From: Heterocephalus glaber | Lineage: Eukaryota > Chordata > Mammalia > Rodentia > Bathyergidae | Assembly (NCBI RefSeq): GCF_000247695.1 | Contig: NW_004624795.1 | Span: forward strand, 4,501,961-4,565,960 | Length of the DNA: 64,000 nt | Direction: 5' to 3' | Part shown: positions 10,791 to 21,938 of the stretch, piece by piece | Layout of the letters: each line of letters opens with the position of its first letter | Position numbering within the stretch: position 1 is the first letter of the stretch | The notes under the pieces: generated by a model | Told to the model about the DNA's origin: nothing | The model's database searches: none | Seen by the model: only the letters and a program-made list of their open reading frames with translations | Program-made: the position numbers and the translations under genes

Positions 10791-11409
10791 GAGGATGAGG
10801 AGAGAGAGAGCAAAGGAGCTTGATGGCTTCTGTCCCGAAAGTTTCCCTGTGACAGAGTCCAAGAGGCCCAGAGGGAAGGGGTGACACTGAGCCAGGAACC
10901 AGAGACAGCTGGGCTCCCCCATCTCAGAGCTGCCCTCGGGGAGCTGCACTTGGGCTCTGCCCCCGGTACGTGGAGAATCACACTCGAGACCCTGTGCTGG
11001 TGTCCAGAGGCCCAGCTAGAAATCCGTGGGCAGCACGGGTTTGTCCCCTCTCTGAGTCCCCAAGCTCTGGAGCTTTTCCTCGTCCCTGATTGGGCCTGTG
11101 GGCTTCAAGGGCAGGTGATAGTATCAAGACAAACAGGAAGCACAGAATTAGAGGCACAAAGGTTGTTGTTTTAGAGGGTGCCCTGCGCCAAGCAGCGGTG
11201 CCAGGTTGGCAGCCCTGGGGCCTGGCATCTGCCTGCTCTCCCTCACACCCTCTTGCAGGACCAGGGTTGGAGGATTCCCGGGAGAGGAGGGTCTAGGGCA
11301 GCGGCCGGGAAGGGGTTCAGCAGGTGATTTTCTGCCGCGCTGGCTGGAGCTCTGACTCAGTCGGGGCCTTTAGGCTCTCATCCTGCTCATTTATTTTATC
11401 CCTTCATTC

Positions 11410-11578
11410 TTCCCCCAGCACTGAGGACTGAACCCAGGCCCCTCTTTACAACTTTATGTTTTGAGACAAGTTCTCCCTAAGTCGCTAAGTTCCCCAGGCT
11501 GGGCTCAAACTTGCCATCCTTCAGCCCCAGCCTTCCAGAGTGCTGGGATTACAGGTGTGCACACAAGGTCCAGCTTCC
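11410..11578 (-). repeat. ID/B1 composite SINE
   Basis: Antisense ID fragment (GCACTGAGGACTGAACCCAG) joined to antisense B1 (TTTTGAGACAAG, GCCCAGGCTGGGCTCAAA-like, GTGCTGGGATTACAGGTGTG). Confidence 0.8.
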
Positions 11579-11892
11579 AACATATTTTTTAAGTGCCCCT
11601 GGGTTCCAGGCACGTGCCAGGCAGAGCCCCTTACCTCACCACCCACAGGCTAGGCTGTGAGCCCTTCCGGTGAGGGTGAGGGGCTGCTCTTTGCTCTGCT
11701 CTTGGGGCGGGGCCTAGTGCTCTGTAAGTTATGGCAAGGATGAGTGGCAGGGGGAATGGGTGGAAGGAAAGATCAGAGGAAGGAAAGGCAGGTCCCTTAG
11801 AGTGCGCAAAGGAGACTTCCCAGCCCCTGTGCTCTTAATCAGAGAGGGGTGATCTAAGCGTGCCCTCTCCCCATCCCCTTGGACACATCCTT

Positions 11893-12044
11893 GTTTGTTT
11901 TTTTGAGACAAGATCTCACTATGCAATTCAGGCTGGCCTTGAACTCACTATGTGGCCCAGGCTGGTTTTGAACTCACAGTGATCCTCCTGCCTCAGCCTC
12001 CCGAGTGCTAAGATGACAGGTGTGCACCATCACGCCCAGCCAAC
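11893..12044 (-). repeat. B1 SINE with internal duplication
   Basis: Antisense B1. The segment CAGGCTGGCCTTGAACTCAC occurs twice in diverged form about 29 bases apart, the internal duplication known from several rodent B1 subfamilies. Confidence 0.85.
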
Positions 12045-12389
12045 CATGTACTTGAGTGGACACCAGTAGGTGGCTGCGGTCCTTGCAGGCTCTGGTCACA
12101 GAAGGATGGAAGGAGGGCTGCCCAGGTGGACAGTCCACCAGGAGAGCCCCCAGGCCACGGCAGACCCAGCCTAGCATCTGGGCACTAGTGTCTCCCAGGC
12201 TCTGGCAAGCTGCCCTCCACCCTGACCTGCTCTCCCTACCCAGTGGTGCCAGGTGAGGTTCGAGCCACAGCAGAGGCTGAGCCCAGAGCCACCCCACCTT
12301 GTTCTGTGGCTCCATCCCCCCTCCACACCCAAGAGGTGAGATCCTAGGGCAGCTGGCATCTGACCGCCTGGCACCAGCTCATACCAACA

Positions 12390-12560
12390 GCTTGGAAGCT
12401 GCAGTAATTAGGAGGGGAGAGGGAGCAAGGGGGGAGCTGCTAGAGAGAAGCCTTCTCCTGCCTGCCGCGGGGCAAACTACTTCAAACGAATTCGTTTCGC
12501 TCTTGTGAAACTGAAGACAATTTCCTTTTCTGTCATAAAACAAATTATTGCTCATAAGGA
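12390..12560. promoter_or_regulatory. Candidate conserved regulatory element with a 14-bp palindrome
   Basis: A non-repeat AT-richer block with GCAGTAATTAGG, a perfect palindrome AAACGAATTCGTTT (12484-12497) and AAATTATTGCTCATAA. Its base composition differs from the flanks. Function is unproven. Confidence 0.35.
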
Positions 12561-14930
12561 AAGCTGGGCTGGTCGGGCTCACTCTGAGGGTGCGCTCGCT
12601 GCTGGACTGGCCTGGCCGGCAGCTGAGGAGGACGGGCCAGGAGGGGGTGCTTAGGGCGGCCCCCAGGAGGTGCAGGAGAGGGTGCCGGTGCCAGGAGGTG
12701 AACCTGCCTCTCCACGCAGATTCTCCCCCTGCACAGCCTCCCACCCCAGCCAGCAAGAGGATCCGAGGTCCAGGCCCAGCCGAGGGCCTGCCCCTGAGGG
12801 GACTCAGGTCGCTGCATCCTTCCTCCGTCCTCCTGGGGCTCCGCCTCCGCTCTCAGGCACCTGCTCAGTTGTGCAGGGCCCGAGAAGTGGAGGGACTGCC
12901 AGAGATCACTCAGCAAATTAGCTCAGGGCAGGATCAGAGCCCAGGGCCTTCTCTGCAGGCCGGGACTGAGGGTGTCTGGGCACGTGCGTTCACACTGCAG
13001 GGACTCCAGCTTGCTCCTGTGAGCCCGTCACTCCCAGGTCTCCTGCTAGGCAGCTGGGGGTCCAGACTCCAGGGAGGTGGGCTCCTCCCTGCCCTCTTGG
13101 GACAGCCTTTACCTCCTCTTCCGGGAGCCTCCCTCAGACCCCCAGAGGGAGGCTCAGGACACCCCCTCCTGCCCCACTACACCCCAGCAGACTTCTCTAC
13201 CCGACCCAGAGCCAGAGCCTGGGAGACACATTTCTCCTTTATCCCGCTCCCCCTGCCAGCTCTCTGTCATCGCTTTGTCTGGGAGTCTCTGTCTCGCTTC
13301 TTCCAGCCCTGGTCCTGTGGGCTTTTCTAGGCACTGAGGGAATAGAGGCTCCTGTCCCCTAGGCAGCTCCTGACCAGCTGGGAGGGCGCAGGCAGCTCCA
13401 GCAAGGACGTGTGACCCACGCCCGGAGAAGCAGGGCTGGGACGTGCCCTGGGCATCAGGGGATGGGGCAGGAAGACGAGAGCAGGTGCTTGGAATGGAAA
13501 ACCCACACCGCAGTGTAGGGGGGACTGAGAAGGGGTGAAGGGATCGACAGTGACCAAGATCTGACACAGATGTGTGAGTGTCCATGAATCTATCAGTGCT
13601 CCCAAATAAGTGTCACTAATGTGTGTCTCCAATTTCCACTAATAAAAAATCCAAACCCCCACATTTTTGGAGGAAGATGGGCTCAGACTGGGGTGTCCCG
13701 ATGGCCTGAGGGAGGCTGGGAGCCAGGACATGGGGTCCAAGTCTCTGCCAGGTGCCTGGCAGGGTCTGCTCCAAACAGCCTTTCCCTCCAGCAGTGTGAG
13801 ACCCACTGTCAAGCCATTGTCTGGCACCGGGCTGCTGGACCAGAAGCCGGTGGGAGGGCAACGGGATCACCTTGCCCATCCCTGGACTCCAGCACTGTCC
13901 CCTCCCCCACCCCACGCGGGGACCACTCTGGACTGCGGGGTTCACCACCTCCCCCAGGTCCCTGCCTGGCACCACTTTCCCAACAGCGCTTCCTTGTCCC
14001 TACCACAGCTCCTTGTGTGCCCACTGGAGGCCGGCAAGGAGAGGCCTGGAGGAGGCTGACAGTGGTGGGAGAGGGACCAGGAGGAGGAGGAAGTGAGCAG
14101 AGGGCAGGGCCCGGAGAGGATCGTGTCCGGGCGAAGACTCCTGCTCACGGACACGCCACGCTGGGAACCAGAGAATCCTCGGTGGGAATGGGCTGGGCCG
14201 GCGGAACAAAGGATGAAAGGAACCTGTGCCGGCTCCCCGGGACAAACACACCCACCGCTGACGTACTTCAGCGGCCGGTGACCTCAGCAGGGCCACCAGA
14301 CCCCGGCTGACTGTGCGGTCCAGGGGCTCCCCAGCACCCTGCCGCCTAACAGGGACTGAGAACACTCAAGGAGGCGGTCAGGGGCCCAGAGGGGTGGCCT
14401 GTGGGGTGGCCTCAGGCCTGGCCTTGGCCAGAGAGGGACAGGGTCAGAGGAGGGGACGTGCGGAAGGAAGTGGAGCCAGGATATCAATAACCTGAGCATC
14501 CAGGCTCCCCATGAACCACCCACATAAGCAGCTGACAATGGAGGGCAGGGCTCGGTGGCCCGGACCACAGAGGAGCGGGGCTGGACACCCCACAGAACGG
14601 CTCTGCTTCGGGCAGAAGGACCACTCATGGCCTGAGTGAAGGACCCTACAGTGACCCCGGAAGCCTGGCGCCACACCTTGCGGGAGAGTAGATTGCCACT
14701 TGGTCCTCCCATCCCCATCCTCAGGCCCTGTGGAAGCCATCACCACCCACCGACGTCTCCCCTGTTCCCTCAGACCAGGAGGGGAGTGCAAGGCCACAGT
14801 TAGGTGACCGCTGCTCCCTCTTTCTCCTCTCCTGGGACAGCGGCGGGATCCTGCCATGTTGCTCTCTCAGCTGTGGGGCGACAGGACTGCCAAAGTCCCC
14901 TCTGTTTGGGGACTTAGCTGCACTTCTTTT
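12561..14930. other. Intergenic DNA, GC-rich, with one MIR remnant
   Basis: No gene recognised. Long open frames on both strands are composition artefacts. About 12868-12965 resembles the MIR 3' half (sense), with GCAGGATCAGAGCCCAGGGC. Confidence 0.4.
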
Positions 14931-14932
14931 TA

Positions 14933-15100
14933 TTTGTTTGTTTGTTTGTTTGTTTGTTTATTGAGACAGGATTTGGCTATGTAGTCCAGGCTGGCCTTGA
15001 ACTCACTATGTGGCCCAGGCTGGCCTCAAACCTGTGGTGATCCTCCTGCCTCAGCCTCCCTAGTGCTGGTATTACAGACATGCACCACCACGCTCGGCTC
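14933..15100 (-). repeat. B1 SINE with internal duplication and (TTTG)n tail
   Basis: The (TTTG)n run at 14933-14959 is the reversed A-rich tail. The antisense B1 then follows with two copies of the CCAGGCTGGCC segment and ends at the CACCACGCTCGGC head. Confidence 0.9.
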
Positions 15101-16570
15101 GCATTTCTGAAAATGTCCCCACCAGTGGGAACCCTGGACAGGTCCTTAGGCACAGCCTGGTCCCTCACACACCTGGATATAGATAACAGACACAGCTCCC
15201 TGTCCAGTAGAGCATCACACACCAGCACACATGTAGGTGCTCCACCATCACACACACACATGCAGACAGGCACTGAGGTTGCCCTGGGCTCCTCACACAC
15301 CCATGTGACCACTGGGGCCCACGTCACCACCCCTCATTGTGGCATTGAGCAGGCTCGCTCACTTTTACACTGGGCCTTCCCACCCCAGAGACACTGGGGC
15401 GCGGGCTGCCGAGGTCCCCTTGCCTGTGTGTCTCCCTCACGGTCTCCACTCCCACACGGGCCGCTGGCCCTGGGCTGATGCTGAGGGACAGACACCAGCC
15501 AACATGGCGCCTCCAGGAGGTTTGGCAAGATGTTGGGAGCAGACAGCACACCGAGCCTTCCTACATCTGTCCACACCAGCCAGCCTGGGGCCGCCCGACC
15601 AGGGCCAGCATTACACTGTCTCCATCCCACCTGTGAGGGTCATGCTCTTCGGCCTCCGCCTCCTAGCTGGTCCATCCCAGCCATCTTGGTGCCTGGCAGG
15701 CCCCAGCCCTGACCCTGTGAACACACACACGTGTGCACGGGCACACACGCACACACACACAGGCCTCTGTCCAGCCCGCCACGACAGGGCCACTTGTCAC
15801 TGCAGGAGCCATAAGTGGCAGGTGCTGAGGCTTCTGCCAGGCTTGGGAACAGGCTGAGGAGGGAGGGAGGGAGGGAAGGTTCCTGAGGAAGGGGCTTGGG
15901 AGCTGGGACGGGGAGGGGAGAGGCTGGCTCCTGTGCCCTCTCCTCCGCTCTGCAGGTGTAATTAGCCCTGGCAGATGAAAGGGCGTCTTTGAAAGCGGGC
16001 AAGATCCTTGTCTGTCAGCAGGCCGCTCTGGGTGGCATCGGCAGCTTATCCTAAAACCACACACGGCACCAGAGCCGGGGTGTCTGGGCACTGCCCGCCC
16101 GGGAGGGAGGCGGGGAGACAGACCCCGACGCCCCCGCTCCTCAGCATCTCAGCCCTGGGCTCCCTGGCCCTCCGGAGCCCAGCGGTACAGGCCCTGCTCC
16201 ATGCCCGTGCCCGGGGCCTGAAGGGATGGGGTACTCCCTCCCCGCCCCTGCAGAGCCGAGGGGAGGCCAAGGACAATGGCCCCTGGCGGTCCTTTCATCC
16301 TGAGATCTCAAAGCGCCATCAAATGAACCCCGCCCAGGCCGGGGACTTCCTCTGCAGTCCTTTTGGAGGGGTGTGGTCTGGGACCAGCAGCTCCAGATCC
16401 CAGTTTGGATAGGCGCCCCGGGACCACAAGGCCTGCCGGTGTTCATCCTGTTTGGGATGCAGCAGTCTATGGCACCAGCAGCAAGGTGGGAGTGCCCACA
16501 CCATGCTCAAGGGGCCCAAGTGTGAGGCTCCAGGAACTCTGGATGCTCACACCCCTCTTTTCACTTTTAG
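15101..16570. other. Intergenic DNA with short CA-rich tracts
   Basis: Contains impure CA repeats (15236-15320, 15720-15765) and (GGGA)n at about 15857-15880. A short block at 15950-16040 (GTGTAATTAGCCCTGGCAGA) is AT-richer unique sequence. No gene seen. Confidence 0.4.
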
Positions 16571-16577
16571 TTATTTA

Positions 16578-16696
16578 TTTAGGGTTTTGGTTTTTTGAGA
16601 CAGGGTCTCGCTATTCAGTTCAACTCACTATGTAGCCCAGGCTGGCCTTGAATTTGTGGTGATCCTCCTGCCTCAGCCTCCCGAGTGCTGGGAGCT
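16578..16696 (-). repeat. B1 SINE with internal deletion
   Basis: Antisense B1: TTTTGAGACAGGGTCTCGCT through GCCTCAGCCTCCCGAGTGCT, with part of the middle missing and the head truncated. Confidence 0.85.
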
Positions 16697-16758
16697 CCCA
16701 CTCCTCACGGGTGGGCTCAAACTCAAGCAAAGGGGGAAACTTAAATATTCAGAGTGTA

Positions 16759-16846
16759 GGGCCGGGGATTTAGCTCAGTTGTTTCGCCACCTGCTGCGCA
16801 AGCGCAAGGACCCGAGTTCAATCCCCCCCATACCAAAAAAAAAGAA
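16759..16846 (+). repeat. ID SINE (tRNA-derived)
   Basis: GCCGGGGATTTAGCTCAGTT (A box) through GAGTTCAATCCCCC (B box) and an A tail. It has a tRNA-like layout but no tRNA function. Confidence 0.92.
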
Positions 16847-17239
16847 GCCAAATATGCAGAGTATAGAGGGTGTGGACACAGTTCTGGATTCCATGTACAT
16901 GAAGGTCAAAAATAGACCCCCCCAGCAGCCCCAAACCCTAAACCCTAATCTGTATTATTTAAAATCAGAATGGAGCTGCGTTGTCCTCATGGGGTTCAGG
17001 AACTCGGGGTGGGGGGGCACCATAGGTAATTGGGGGTGGCCTGCGTGTGTTCATTTTGTGAACATTCATCCAGGTTGGTATTTTGGTATTGTTGTTTTTG
17101 TACCGGGCATTAAACATGGAACCTCATACCTGCGGAGCACCCCATCCCTCAGTTTTATACTTATAATTTACTCATGTCACATATTTACTTAGGATACTTT
17201 GCCATACCTGCATCATAGGTCTGTAAACATTTACTTTAA

Positions 17240-17362
17240 AGCTGTGTTGGTGGCACACGCCTATAATCCCAGCTGAGGCAGGAGGATCCCCTTGAATTTG
17301 AGGCCAACCTGAGCTACACAGTGAGACTCTGTGTCAATAATTAATAATAATAATAATAAACA
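17240..17362 (+). repeat. B1 SINE, partly deleted
   Basis: GGTGGCACACGCCTATAATC, GAGGCAGGAGGATCC, GAGGCCAACCTGAGCTAC, then a (TAA)n tail. Confidence 0.85.
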
Positions 17363-17490
17363 TTTACATGAAAATATTCTTACAGGTCAAGGGAAGACTT
17401 GGTGTTATTCCTTCCTGGGGTTCTCAAGTTTGTCTCTTTCCTCGGTTCAATGATCACAGAGTTCACACAGGATGAAGTTCTGCTAAGGGA

Positions 17491-17592
17491 GGGCCAGGGA
17501 TTTAGCTCAGTGGTTCCTGCGCCTGCCTCACAAGCACAAAGTCCTGAGTTCAATCCCTGGTACCAAAAACAAAACAAACAAACAAACAAAAA
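17491..17592 (+). repeat. ID SINE
   Basis: GGGCCAGGGATTTAGCTCAG through GAGTTCAATCCCTGGTACC, with an (AAAC)n-type tail. Confidence 0.92.
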
Positions 17593-17647
17593 AAGTTCTG
17601 CTAAGGGGAAAGGCTTGGAGATTTTATTTATACTGACTCATTTATTT

Positions 17648-17832
17648 ATTTTTTGTGGTGCTGGAGATCAAACCCAGGGCCTTGCATATGGAGCTGCCTT
17701 CTCAGTCTGAGAATCTCTTTCGTTGTTGTTGCTTGTTTGTTTGTTTGTTTGAAATAGGGACTCACTATGTAGCTCAGGCTGGCCTGGAACTTGTGCTAGG
17801 ACTCTGGGTGTGCACTGCCATGCCTGGCTGAG
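17648..17832 (-). repeat. ID/B1 composite SINE, diverged
   Basis: Antisense ID remnant (GGTGCTGGAGATCAAACCCA), then a (TTTG)n tract and a shortened antisense B1 (ACTCACTATGTAGCTCAGGC to CTGCCATGCCTGGCT). Confidence 0.75.
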
Positions 17833-18137
17833 AATTTACCTGTGTGTGTTGGGAGGGTTATGAAAGGGGGATATAAAGGTTGCAGTCAGCACAGGTAGGG
17901 GACCCTGCCTCCCCTTCCCTGCCTTCACCCCAGCTCCAGGGCCTGGAAGGAGATGGGAAGAGGTAGAGGAGGAGTGTTTGTGAAAGAAGCCTGGTGCCCA
18001 CCTCACCTGACACCCTGCTTCTTTGTCCTTCCTCCACTCAGGAGGAGGACAAGGACAATGCTTGCCTGAGCTGCTGGGAGACTGCTCCAAGCGGGGCGTC
18101 CTTGGGTGCTGAGAAGCCTGTGGGGGGCTGAGAACAA

Positions 18138-18226
18138 AGGGCCGGGGATTTAGCTCAGTGGTTCCACTGCCTGCCTCCCAAGAGCAAGGTCCCATGTTCG
18201 ATCCCCGGTACTAAAAAAAAAAAAAG
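18138..18226 (+). repeat. ID SINE
   Basis: GGGCCGGGGATTTAGCTCAG through TGTTCGATCCCCGGTACT and a poly-A tail. Confidence 0.93.
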
Positions 18227-18414
18227 ACTGACTGGCCAAGGGGCAGAGAGACAGATGGGGTCCCCTTCGGGGCTCCTAAACTGCCTGTGTGGCCCTCCCA
18301 TGTTTAATCCCGCTTAATCCCGCCCAGGTAGCTCCCCTAAAACAGGACAGGAAGAGGAGCGTGACTTTTCTTCTGTCAGGCAGAGCCCAGAAGACTGCCA
18401 GGTATTTCTGGGAA

Positions 18415-18500
18415 GCCGAGTTTTGTTCAGTAATTGTGCTCTGAGCACCGGAAGTGTGTCTGGCACATGGTAGGTGCTCCGTAAATACTGGCTGAGTGAA
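18415..18500 (+). repeat. MIR-like remnant
   Basis: CTGGCACATGGTAGGTGCTC followed by GTAAATACTGGCTGAGTGAA matches the common end of MIR/L2-type elements. Confidence 0.6.
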
Positions 18501-18683
18501 CGGTTCTGGTTCTGATGTTCAGCAAGCCCCTCCTGCATCTTTATTTCTGCCATCTCAATTTTCACTTCTGATCTCAGAAGAGAGAAGTCAATCGCCCTCC
18601 ATGAATCATCATTACTGAGAACCTACTGTGTGCAAACCGTTGTGACTTGTGACTGTCACTTCACAGACTAAGACTCTGGGCTT

Positions 18684-18900
18684 CAGGCCAGGCGTGGTGG
18701 TGCACACCTGTCATCCCAGCACTTGGGAGGCTGAGGCAGGAGGATTTACTGTGAGTTCAGGCCAGCCTGGGCTACAAAGTGAGACCTTGTCTCAACACTA
18801 CAACAAGGACCAGGGATGTGGCTCAGCAGCACTGCGCCTACCTGGCAAGCACAAGATCCTGAGTTGGATCCCTAGTACCGGGAAAAAAACCAATTACAAC
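18684..18900 (+). repeat. B1/ID composite SINE
   Basis: Full B1 (GCCAGGCGTGGTGGTGCACA to GTGAGACCTTGTCTCAA) followed by a diverged ID (CAGGGATGTGGCTCAGCAGC to GATCCCTAGTACCG). Confidence 0.88.
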
Positions 18901-19032
18901 AACAAAAGACTCTGGGCTTCAAGAGGGCTTGGTGTCCTCTCTCCTCGCTGATCCCAGCCTTCATTGACCTCCAAAGGCCCGTTCTCAAGACCCCCAAGGC
19001 AGTGAAACTGAACAAGAACAAGGGATCTGCAC

Positions 19033-19122
19033 TGGGCTGGGGATGTACCTCAGGGGAGCAGCGCCTGCCTGGCAAGTGCAAGGTCCTGTGTCCCATCCCC
19101 AGTACCACAAAACAAAACAAGA
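19033..19122 (+). repeat. ID SINE, diverged
   Basis: GGGCTGGGGATGTACCTCAG to CCATCCCCAGTACC, with an (AAAAC)n tail. Confidence 0.85.
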
Positions 19123-19419
19123 AGTCTGCTCTCTGACCAGGGTTCTGTTTGTCTATTCGATTCCTTCTTTGGTCTCCACTGAAAGGGAATGACAGTCTCC
19201 ACCTCTCCACCCCCTCGTCTCTCCGTGTGCCGGGGCTCTCTGTGTCTGTGTCCCCCTCCAGGGAGCCCGAGGGTCTTTCCTGGGGCTGGGGCCTGTGACC
19301 CCAGGTCGATCTCTTCTGTCCCTCTCTTTCCTTTCCTTCTCGCAGATAGGTAAACAGGTGGTTGAGAAATAGGAAAAAGGGGAGGGGCAGAAGCCAGAGT
19401 GGGGTGTTTTCTCGCAGGT

Positions 19420-20110
19420 ATCAGGGTCGCAGGTAGCTCCAGCCCCAAGTGGGGACGAGTCCGGACAGGTGCAGCTGTGTCCAGATGTTGCGTAAGGCGC
19501 GGCGCGTGCCCAGGGCCCAACCTCTCCTGCCCGGCAGAGGCCGCGTGGGGGGCGCACTGGGCCCAGAAAGACCTTGTCGTCCCAGTCCCCAGGCCAGGGT
19601 AGCTCGCGGGCGCTGGGCGGAGGCGAGGGTGGTTTGCGGGACTGGACAGCGGCCCGGAGGGTGAGTAAGGCCCTGCGGACGCAGGAGGCGCAGTGGCGGC
19701 GGGAAGGGGAGGAGGGTAATTACGCAGGGAGGCTCTCGCCACAGCACGTCCCCACAAATGAGAGGCCCCGGGCCCCAGACACCACACAACAAAGCAGGAG
19801 GCAATTATTTGGCTCCAGTGGGAGGGGACAGCCCTTTGCCGGCCCACTGCAGCCAGCGCCCGGCCTGGCGGGGGGCGCGGCGGGAGGGGGCACGGGGACT
19901 GGGCCGGGAGCGGGGACCCGAGGGACCCCCGCGAGGTGCCCTCCAGGGGGTCCCGGGCCCAGCCAACCCGGAGCCTCCCGCAAAGCCTAGGAGAGTGCAA
20001 GGCCCTTGGCTGGGCCGGGGAAGCCAGTGGGCGACTTCTGCACCCCCTCTCCAGCTGTGGCCACACAACGGGCAACCGGGAGCCTCTGGGGCAGGTGGGG
20101 GGAACCACAG
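19420..20110. promoter_or_regulatory. Orphan CpG-rich island in the SP6-SP2 interval
   Basis: A GC- and CpG-rich block with no recognised coding exon, far from either gene promoter. It contains the palindrome GTAATTAC (19716-19723) and CAATTATTTGG (19802-19812). It could be an enhancer-type island or the promoter of an unannotated non-coding RNA. The sequence alone does not decide. Confidence 0.4.
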
Positions 20111-20162
20111 ACAGGCAGTGGGGCCAGGGAGATTCCAGAGCGCGGCCGGGACCTGGGACTCA

Positions 20163-20191
20163 CATAATTGGTATGCAAATCAGATGCAAAT
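20163..20191 (+). promoter_or_regulatory. Paired octamer motifs beside a homeodomain core
   Basis: CATAATTGG (20163-20171) is followed by two perfect ATGCAAAT octamers at 20173-20180 and 20184-20191, 11 bases apart, about one helical turn. ATGCAAAT is the classical POU-factor site. Confidence 0.5.
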
Positions 20192-20526
20192 CTCCCCTCG
20201 CTGTCCTGAGATGAGCCCATTTGGAAGACCCCCCCCTCCGGGTCTGATCAGTGGCGGCCGCAGGCCCCTCTTGCTTCCCGCCTGGTTCCCCACCCGGCCC
20301 CACAGGGGAGCCAGGAGTAAGGCCGCCAACGCCTTGGCCTTGTCTCTTTTGGGACCTTCCTGCAAAGGACTTTCCCCTCCCTCCGCAGATGAAAGGGGCC
20401 AGGGTGCACATGGGGAAAGAGAGGCCTTGAGACTCGGGAAGGTACTTTCCCGCTCTACCTAACGGCCCACCTGGAGGAGGGCAGGCTCCAGAGCTCTGAG
20501 GACAGCCCAAGCTTACCAAAGTGAGT

Positions 20527-20617
20527 CTTTTTTTTTTTTTTTTTTGGTACCAGAGATTGAACTCAGGACCTTGCGCTTGCGAGGCAGGTGGCAGAACCAC
20601 TGAGCTAAATCTCTGGC
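20527..20617 (-). repeat. ID SINE with a perfect target-site duplication
   Basis: Antisense ID with an intact A and B box. The 15-base sequence ACCAAAGTGAGTCTT occurs at 20515-20529 and again at 20618-20632, showing an undecayed LINE-mediated insertion. Confidence 0.95.
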
Positions 20618-20640
20618 ACCAAAGTGAGTCTTAAAGTCGG

Positions 20641-20648
20641 TTTTCTTT

Positions 20649-20731
<83 letters not shown>

Positions 20732-20738
20732 CTCTTTT
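20641..20738. repeat. (TTTC)n(TC)n microsatellite
   Basis: About 95 bases of pure pyrimidine on the plus strand, TTTC units first and then TC units, forming the reversed tail of the adjacent antisense B1. Confidence 0.95.
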
Positions 20739-20850
20739 TTTAGACAAGGTCTCACTATGTGGCCCCGGCTGGCCTCTAATTCTTGGTGATCCTCCTGCCT
20801 CAGCCTCCAGAGAGCTGGGATGACAGGTGTGCACCACCACCTCCAGCCTG
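20738..20850 (-). repeat. B1 SINE
   Basis: Antisense B1: TTAGACAAGGTCTCACTATG to CACCACCTCCAGCCTG. The flanks (AAGTCGGTTTT / AAGTCTGATTTT) look like a decayed target-site duplication enclosing the microsatellite. Confidence 0.88.
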
Positions 20851-20864
20851 AAGTCTGATTTTGT

Positions 20865-20950
20865 CTCAGCTTTGCCTTTAGCCTGCTGGGTGATCTTGAG
20901 CAAGTCTTTTCTCTTCTCAGAGCCTCAGTTTCTCTGAATGTCAGTTGACC
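20865..20950 (-). repeat. MIR remnant
   Basis: CTGGGTGATCTTGAGCAAGT and GAGCCTCAGTTTCTCTGAAT correspond to the reverse complement of the MIR core. Confidence 0.65.
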
Positions 20951-21257
20951 ATTTCTAGAAAAACCACAAAAAGGCTCTTCCGGTGTGGAGCTCTCTCCTG
21001 TGTCAGGGCCACCTGGCCTCACCCCGAGAGGCCTGACTGAGACCCATCTGTCCCCTCTTCACCCTCAGCAGCTCTCACAGGGCTCTCCCTGATCCGGGCA
21101 CAGAGGATGAGCTCCAGTGCCTATCCGCCTTCCTTCATCTTCAGAATCTCACTCAAAAGTCCCTCTGGGAAGCTCTGCGCTCCTTTATGTCTGGTCCCTC
21201 CCCTCACTCGTTCCTGTTGCCCTTGTGGAGATCTTCCTGAAACGCCTATTTATTTGC

Positions 21258-21455
21258 TTATATGCAGTGCTGGGACTGAACCCAGGGCCTTCACACTGAG
21301 CTACATCCCCAGCCCTCTTTGAAAAACCTTTTTACCTTGAGATGGAGTCTCTCTAAGTTACTAAGTTGCCCAGGTTGGGCTTGAACTTGGCCACCCTCCT
21401 GCCTCAGCCTCCTAGAGTGCTGGGATGACAGGTGTGCAGCACTATGCCTAGCCTC
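21258..21455 (-). repeat. ID/B1 composite SINE
   Basis: Antisense ID (GTGCTGGGACTGAACCCAGG to CTACATCCCCAGCCC) and antisense B1 (TTGAGATGGAGTCTCTCTAA to CACTATGCCTAGCC). Confidence 0.88.
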
Positions 21456-21913
21456 CTAAGTAATTCTGAAAGTGTGTGTCCATCCTCCATTAGACTAGAG
21501 CCGTCCAAAGGCACAGTCCTGCCCGCCCCAGAGCCACTTCCCAGGGGAGGGGAACACAGACGCTAGCCAACTCTCTGGGGTCTCCATGCACCTCTGCAAA
21601 GGGGCCACCCTGCCTTTTCCTTCCTGCCTCTGGAACCTGGGCTGGCATCTACCTCCCCCTGCTCTCTTGGCCTCAGGGCAGGCAGCTGGCCTCTGCCTTC
21701 AGTGCATTTCTGGGGTTGGCTCCCAGGCCCCCTGCTGACCCAAGGGACCCGAGAACCCTGTTCCTCCTCTTGTGCCACTCCCAGAATGCCTGGGTACTTT
21801 GCTCCCCTGTTCCCTCCCAGGCTCCTAAAGTTCACAACTGCCCTTTCCACCCTGAAGCCCCAGGCGTCACCACCCTCACTGGCCCCAGCACATTATGTTC
21901 ATTTGCCTGCTCT

Positions 21914-21938
21914 ATTTGCTGGTGCAGCCCCAGCAAAT
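21914..21938. other. Perfect 9-bp inverted repeat with 7-base loop
   Basis: ATTTGCTGG (21914-21922) and CCAGCAAAT (21930-21938) are exact reverse complements. ATTAATGCAAATGC with an octamer (21941-21948) and GCAAAGCAAACA follow directly. This is unique sequence, not SINE. Confidence 0.55.

Noticed and set aside
16759..16846. tRNA-gene-like sequence with A and B boxes (also at many other sites)
   Set aside because: These are ID SINEs: repeated many times, A-tailed, flanked by target-site duplications, with no proper cloverleaf 3' half.
16930..16952. Telomere-like CCCTAAACCCTAA
   Set aside because: Only two imperfect units. Chance sequence, not an interstitial telomere.
19050..20108. 352-codon reverse-strand open frame
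   Set aside because: Covers an ID SINE and an orphan CpG island, with no recognisable domain.
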